In this document: piece after piece, positions 61,348 through 64,000 of the stretch
Numbering within the stretch: position 1 is the first letter of the stretch
Layout: every line of letters begins with the position of its first letter
Position numbers and translations under genes: made by a program
Assembly (NCBI RefSeq): GCF_018283675.1
Contig: NZ_JAGVRK010000001.1
Coordinates: 3,844,001-3,908,000, forward strand
Source: Metabacillus flavus
GTDB taxonomy: Bacteria; Bacillota; Bacilli; Bacillales; Bacillaceae
Length of the DNA: 64,000 nt
Direction: 5' to 3'
The notes under the pieces: generated by a model
What the model was told of the DNA's origin: nothing
Seen by the model: only the letters and a program-made list of their open reading frames with translations
The model's database searches: none

Positions 61348-62061
61348 TCAGCATATACACGTCTTCCTCTTCTTCCCAACCGAATCCCGCTGTTCCATTT
61401 TTTCAATATAGGCTTCTGCGAGCGGAACCTTACATGCTGTGTTTCCGACATTCACATGAACCTTCCCAATCGCCGCAGCCACTCGTTTTACTTCCTCATG
61501 AAGCGGCAGGTAATAGCCGCCGACTGAAATAACAAAGCCGTTCATGACATAACGGACGCGGTTCCGTTCCTGATGGATCCCTGTTTCCACTTTATGGAGC
61601 AGTTCTTTGACCTCTTGCTTATCAATGGATTCATCGGGAGCGATCGAAAGAAAATTGGAATAAGTACTCCATCCAGCGCAAGCTGTCATTTCCTGCTCTG
61701 ACCCGATCCATTCGCGGGCAAGCTCAAGTGCATACGGAGACTCCGCTGCAACCTGCGCCACCGTATATTCACTTAGCATGGACCAGTATGCTCCCTGCGC
61801 CCATTTATGCAGCTGCTCCTTTGTCATTAGCTTTGGATTGACAGAAAGACCAGCTAAATACATCGCATCGCTATTTCCTGAATCATACAGTTTAAGAGCC
61901 AGATCCTGATCCTTTTTCACCGTTTTCACTAAGTGCTTTTTCATGTCGCCTACTTTTACTCCATACAATGGCTCCTGTGCTCCGTGGTTAAAAAAGGTCT
62001 TTTTTGTCTGCTCTGATCCGAGCTCTTCCAGTTTTTCCATGACTTCCTGATACGTTGCCAT
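61348..62061 (-). CDS. DNA alkylation repair protein, AlkD-like
   Basis: 237-residue all-helical HEAT-repeat protein of the DNA_alkylation family; AlkD is a glycosylase excising 3- and 7-alkylpurines without base flipping. Features: NHGAQEPLYGVKVGDMKKHL, SGNSDAMYLAGLSVNPKLMT, CAGWSTYSNFLS and ERNRVRYVMNGFVISVGGYY. The length is the same as B. cereus AlkD as I recall it. ATG 62061 has GGAAGGTGATGAA upstream; the frame opening at 62097 lacks a site. The C-terminus ends KKRKTCIC. Confidence 0.85.
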   Translation of the reverse strand: MATYQEVMEKLEELGSEQTKKTFFNHGAQEPLYGVKVGDMKKHLVKTVKKDQDLALKLYDSGNSDAMYLAGLSVNPKLMTKEQLHKWAQGAYWSMLSEYTVAQVAAESPYALELAREWIGSEQEMTACAGWSTYSNFLSIAPDESIDKQEVKELLHKVETGIHQERNRVRYVMNGFVISVGGYYLPLHEEVKRVAAAIGKVHVNVGNTACKVPLAEAYIEKMEQRDSVGKKRKTCIC

Positions 62062-62110
62062 TTCATCACCTTCCGCATGAGTTCTTTCTTTTTCCATTCT
62101 GCGCTATGTA

Positions 62111-62854
62111 TTAAATCTCCTGTTTTCCCTGCAGAAATTCGGCATACATCCTCCTAAAGGCAAAAGGGCGGAACATATTGGCCGCATGCCCGGTATGGGG
62201 AATTTCTTTATAGAAAGCATGCGGAATGACCTCATCCAAGTCTGTAATACTGGATTTAAACAAGTTATCATGGTCCCCCATAATCCATAAAACAGGGACA
62301 CCCACTTGTTTCAGGTCTGCTTTTAAATCGTAATCGAGTCTATGTTCAATGGCTTTTTTGAGCACATCCTCGTGCAATTCCAATCCGTATTTGTAATAAA
62401 GCTTTGTTGAGATGAGAGCGTAGGGATCCACGACTCCGCTTTTCGGAAACAAATCTTTTGAATAGCGCCTAAGCCAATCTGGATAATCATTGTAGCGGTT
62501 GTCATGAAAATGCTGAAGTACATAGGTGAGCGGGGAGTCTGAGTTATAATGGCCGCCGATATAGCAAAGGCTTGAAACCTTTTCTTTATACTTGCTTGCA
62601 AAGATTGTGCTCGGATAACATCCGTAGCTGATGGAGCAGAGGTGTGCTTTTTCAATTCCTTCCCGCTCATACAGCTCCTCCAGCTGTGCAACTAGCCCAT
62701 CCAGAGAAAAATCTGTTTTTTTGCCTCGGTCCTCGCCATGGCCAAGCAGATCGTAGGCATATGTATTGTACTTGCGGCTAAAATAGTCTATTTGTTTTTT
62801 GAACGCTCTTCTTGAACCCGTCAAACCATGGATAAAAACGATGTTTTCCATCAT
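62111..62854 (-). CDS. Alpha/beta hydrolase
   Basis: 247-residue serine-hydrolase-fold enzyme. Opening VFIHGLTGSRRAFKKQIDYF (oxyanion HG), YAYDLLGHGEDRG, nucleophile elbow SISYGCYPS (G-x-S-x-G in variant form S-x-S-x-G), Asp in WIMGDHDNLF and His in PHTGHAANMF. No signal peptide. GGAGGGCCT precedes two adjacent ATG codons (62854 and 62851); either may start. Lies 49 bp upstream of the AlkD-like gene. Substrate unknown. Confidence 0.85.
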   Translation of the reverse strand: MMENIVFIHGLTGSRRAFKKQIDYFSRKYNTYAYDLLGHGEDRGKKTDFSLDGLVAQLEELYEREGIEKAHLCSISYGCYPSTIFASKYKEKVSSLCYIGGHYNSDSPLTYVLQHFHDNRYNDYPDWLRRYSKDLFPKSGVVDPYALISTKLYYKYGLELHEDVLKKAIEHRLDYDLKADLKQVGVPVLWIMGDHDNLFKSSITDLDEVIPHAFYKEIPHTGHAANMFRPFAFRRMYAEFLQGKQEI

Positions 62855-62900
62855 AGGCCCTCCAGTTGAAGATAGATGATACGTTTAGAATAGCATAAAA

Positions 62901-62923
62901 AACCTCATCTTCGTGATGAGGTT
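62901..62923 (-). terminator. Terminator of the small lipoprotein gene
   Basis: AACCTCATC (62901-62909) / GATGAGGTT (62915-62923), followed on the minus strand by TTTTTT. Confidence 0.85.
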
Positions 62924-63406
62924 TTAGTCCTTAGGTTCTTCCACTTCTAAATCATTTTCCACTGCGTAAGCCTCTAAATCCTTATGAAAGGATTCCATTT
63001 CGGTGTAGTTTTTATCGAGCAGGTCACTTGCTTCATTAAACATTTCATCGTTTTGCTGAGCAATGGAATCTGCAACCATTGTAAATCCCTCAATTTGCTG
63101 ATTTACCGCATCGGTGTAGCGTTTATGCAATTTTTGAAGTTCTTCGTCCGTAATGGATATACCGTCTGCTTCTTCAGCAATTTTCGTGTAAGCTGGAATT
63201 ACGCTGCTTTTTATGGCATCTGCAATCTTTTGCTCATCATTCGTATTCGCAGCTTCTTCATATTTCTTCATTGCGCTCTCTTCCATTTCCCCAAGCTTTG
63301 GAAGCTTTTCGTTGGCATATGTCAGAAGTTCCTCTTGAAGAGGACTCGAGCAGGCAGCCAGAAAAACTATTAAAACCAGTGACAAAACACCTAACATTTT
63401 TTTCAT
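62924..63406 (-). CDS. Small lipoprotein, helical
   Basis: 160 residues. Lipoprotein signal MKKMLGVLSLVLIVFLAACS with lipobox LAAC, lipidated at about Cys 19. The mature part is almost entirely helical and acidic (EKLPKLGEMEESAMKKYEEA ... DLLDKNYTEMESFHKDLEAY), likely a helical bundle or coiled coil on the outer membrane face. Function unknown. Ribosome site AAGGAGACGTACGA before ATG 63406. Confidence 0.78.
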   Translation of the reverse strand: MKKMLGVLSLVLIVFLAACSSPLQEELLTYANEKLPKLGEMEESAMKKYEEAANTNDEQKIADAIKSSVIPAYTKIAEEADGISITDEELQKLHKRYTDAVNQQIEGFTMVADSIAQQNDEMFNEASDLLDKNYTEMESFHKDLEAYAVENDLEVEEPKD

Positions 63407-63515
63407 TCGTACGTCTCCTTAGACTTTATCATTTTCTAATTCCTAGTTCTTTTACCACATATCCAAATTTCCAAAACTTTATTTTTACATAATTGGTAAA
63501 AACTTTAAAAACCCC

Positions 63516-63694
63516 ACTAAACCTAGCTGTTGATTGCAGCTAGCAGGCGATCGCTTTCCGCGGGGCGGGCTGTGAGCCTCCTCTGCGCTTTGCGCCTGCG
63601 GGGTCTCACATGTCCCGCTGCTCCCGCAGGAGTCTCTCGCCTTACGCTCCAATCAACAGGTGTAAAAAAATTTCATCACGTCTTTAACATAGTG
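63516..63694 (+). repeat. Dispersed GC-rich inverted repeat, copy 7 (subtype A)
   Basis: Arms CTAGCTGTTGATTGCAGC ... GCTCCAATCAACAGGTG, outer end TTTAACATAG; core GCTGTGAGCCTCCTC ... CTGCGGGGTCTCACA and CCCGCTGCTCCCGCAGGAG. Confidence 0.9.
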
Positions 63695-63809
63695 AAAAAT
63701 AAGGTAAAATTAATTTACGATTTTTGATATTAGATCCCCTTATTCAGCAGATGCTGTCGTTTTACCAAATATGGTTTTACCAAATCGCACAAAACGAATT
63801 TAGACATAA

Positions 63810-63840
63810 AAAAGACTCACCCTACGGCAAGTCTCTTTTC
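63810..63840 (-). terminator. Terminator of the dbpA gene
   Basis: Minus strand GACTTGCC / GGGTGAGTC around loop GTA, followed by TTTTTT; the stem has a mismatch. Confidence 0.6.
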
Positions 63841-63844
63841 CTGT

Positions 63845-64000
63845 TTATTTATTTGCCACATGAACTTTAAGCTGCTTCCCTTTAATCGTTGTATTTTTCA
63901 TCGATTTTAGGACGAGCGGGCCTTTTCCGTTTAGAATTTCCACATAAGAAACATTTTCCTGAATCGTAATAATCCCAATGTCAGCTGCTGTTACGCCTTC
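63845..64000 (-). CDS. dbpA: DEAD-box RNA helicase DbpA/YxiN, C-terminal end only
   Basis: The last 51 codons of a gene that enters from the right edge. Translation [20 protein letters not shown] ... [20 protein letters not shown] ending KVHVANK matches the C-terminal RNA-recognition domain of DbpA/YxiN, which binds hairpin 92 of 23S rRNA and brings the helicase to assembling 50S subunits. The helicase core is outside the window. Confidence 0.85.
   Translation of the reverse strand, partial: EGVTAADIGIITIQENVSYVEILNGKGPLVLKSMKNTTIKGKQLKVHVANK

Overview
The window looks like chromosomal DNA of a low-to-mid GC, Gram-positive, endospore-former-type bacterium of the family Bacillaceae. The evidence is strong AGGAGG-type ribosome sites, many TTG/GTG starts, compact rho-independent terminators, and gene pairs known from Bacillus (yerO/swrC, ywcB-ywcA, cydABCD, YitT, YkhA, YvbH, DUF3231). 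The species is not decidable by eye. No rRNA, tRNA, CRISPR array, prophage or replication gene was seen.

Layout. 1-4.1 kb: RND exporter SwrC (cut by the window edge), its divergent TetR regulator YerO with a paired operator, and a secreted nuclease. 4.3-11 kb: an acetate-type symporter pair (ywcB-ywcA) converging on a five-gene branched-chain amino acid ABC importer (livJHMGF) that has a CodY-box-like site upstream. 11-19 kb: an accessory stretch with a decayed lipoprotein gene, DUF3231, an SDR gene, AraC and GntR regulators, YitT, a frameshifted nitrilase, and an 870-bp insertion (17799-18668) with inverted termini and a perfect 9-bp target duplication, sitting in the loop of a former terminator. 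19-23 kb: TetR-controlled aldehyde dehydrogenase, then a second aldehyde dehydrogenase plus DUF779 behind a cre site. 23-36.6 kb: a 20-bp-period tandem repeat, YvbH-like, DUF4825 lipoprotein, a methyltransferase, an OPT transporter overlapping a PqqD-like gene, RluF, a four-gene ABC-2 exporter operon with a large extracytoplasmic partner protein, an RlmI-type methyltransferase and a Gfo/Idh/MocA dehydrogenase.

36.6-38.7 kb holds the most unusual locus: a ParM-like actin ATPase and a ribbon-helix-helix ParR-like protein, preceded by four copies of a 15-bp iteron spaced 41/56/41 bp. This is the layout of a type II (ParMRC) plasmid partition module, but it lies among ordinary chromosomal genes. 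39-50 kb: DUF2252, LysR, YkhA thioesterase, a DinB pseudogene, an amino acid permease, cytoplasmic alpha-amylase, a neopullulanase-like GH13 enzyme and an AraC regulator. 50-64 kb: aldo/keto reductase, alkaline phosphatase behind a possible Pho box, a BASS-family transporter, PepT, the cydABCD operon behind Rex-like sites, an AlkD-like protein, an alpha/beta hydrolase, a lipoprotein and the 3' end of dbpA.

A dispersed GC-rich inverted repeat of about 130-200 bp occurs seven times in both orientations (12.7, 16.6, 28.1, 41.6, 46.9, 49.8 and 63.6 kb) in two sequence subtypes, plus one collapsed remnant. It accounts for most of the long intergenic gaps. All functional names rest on reading motifs and recalled families; no database search was run.
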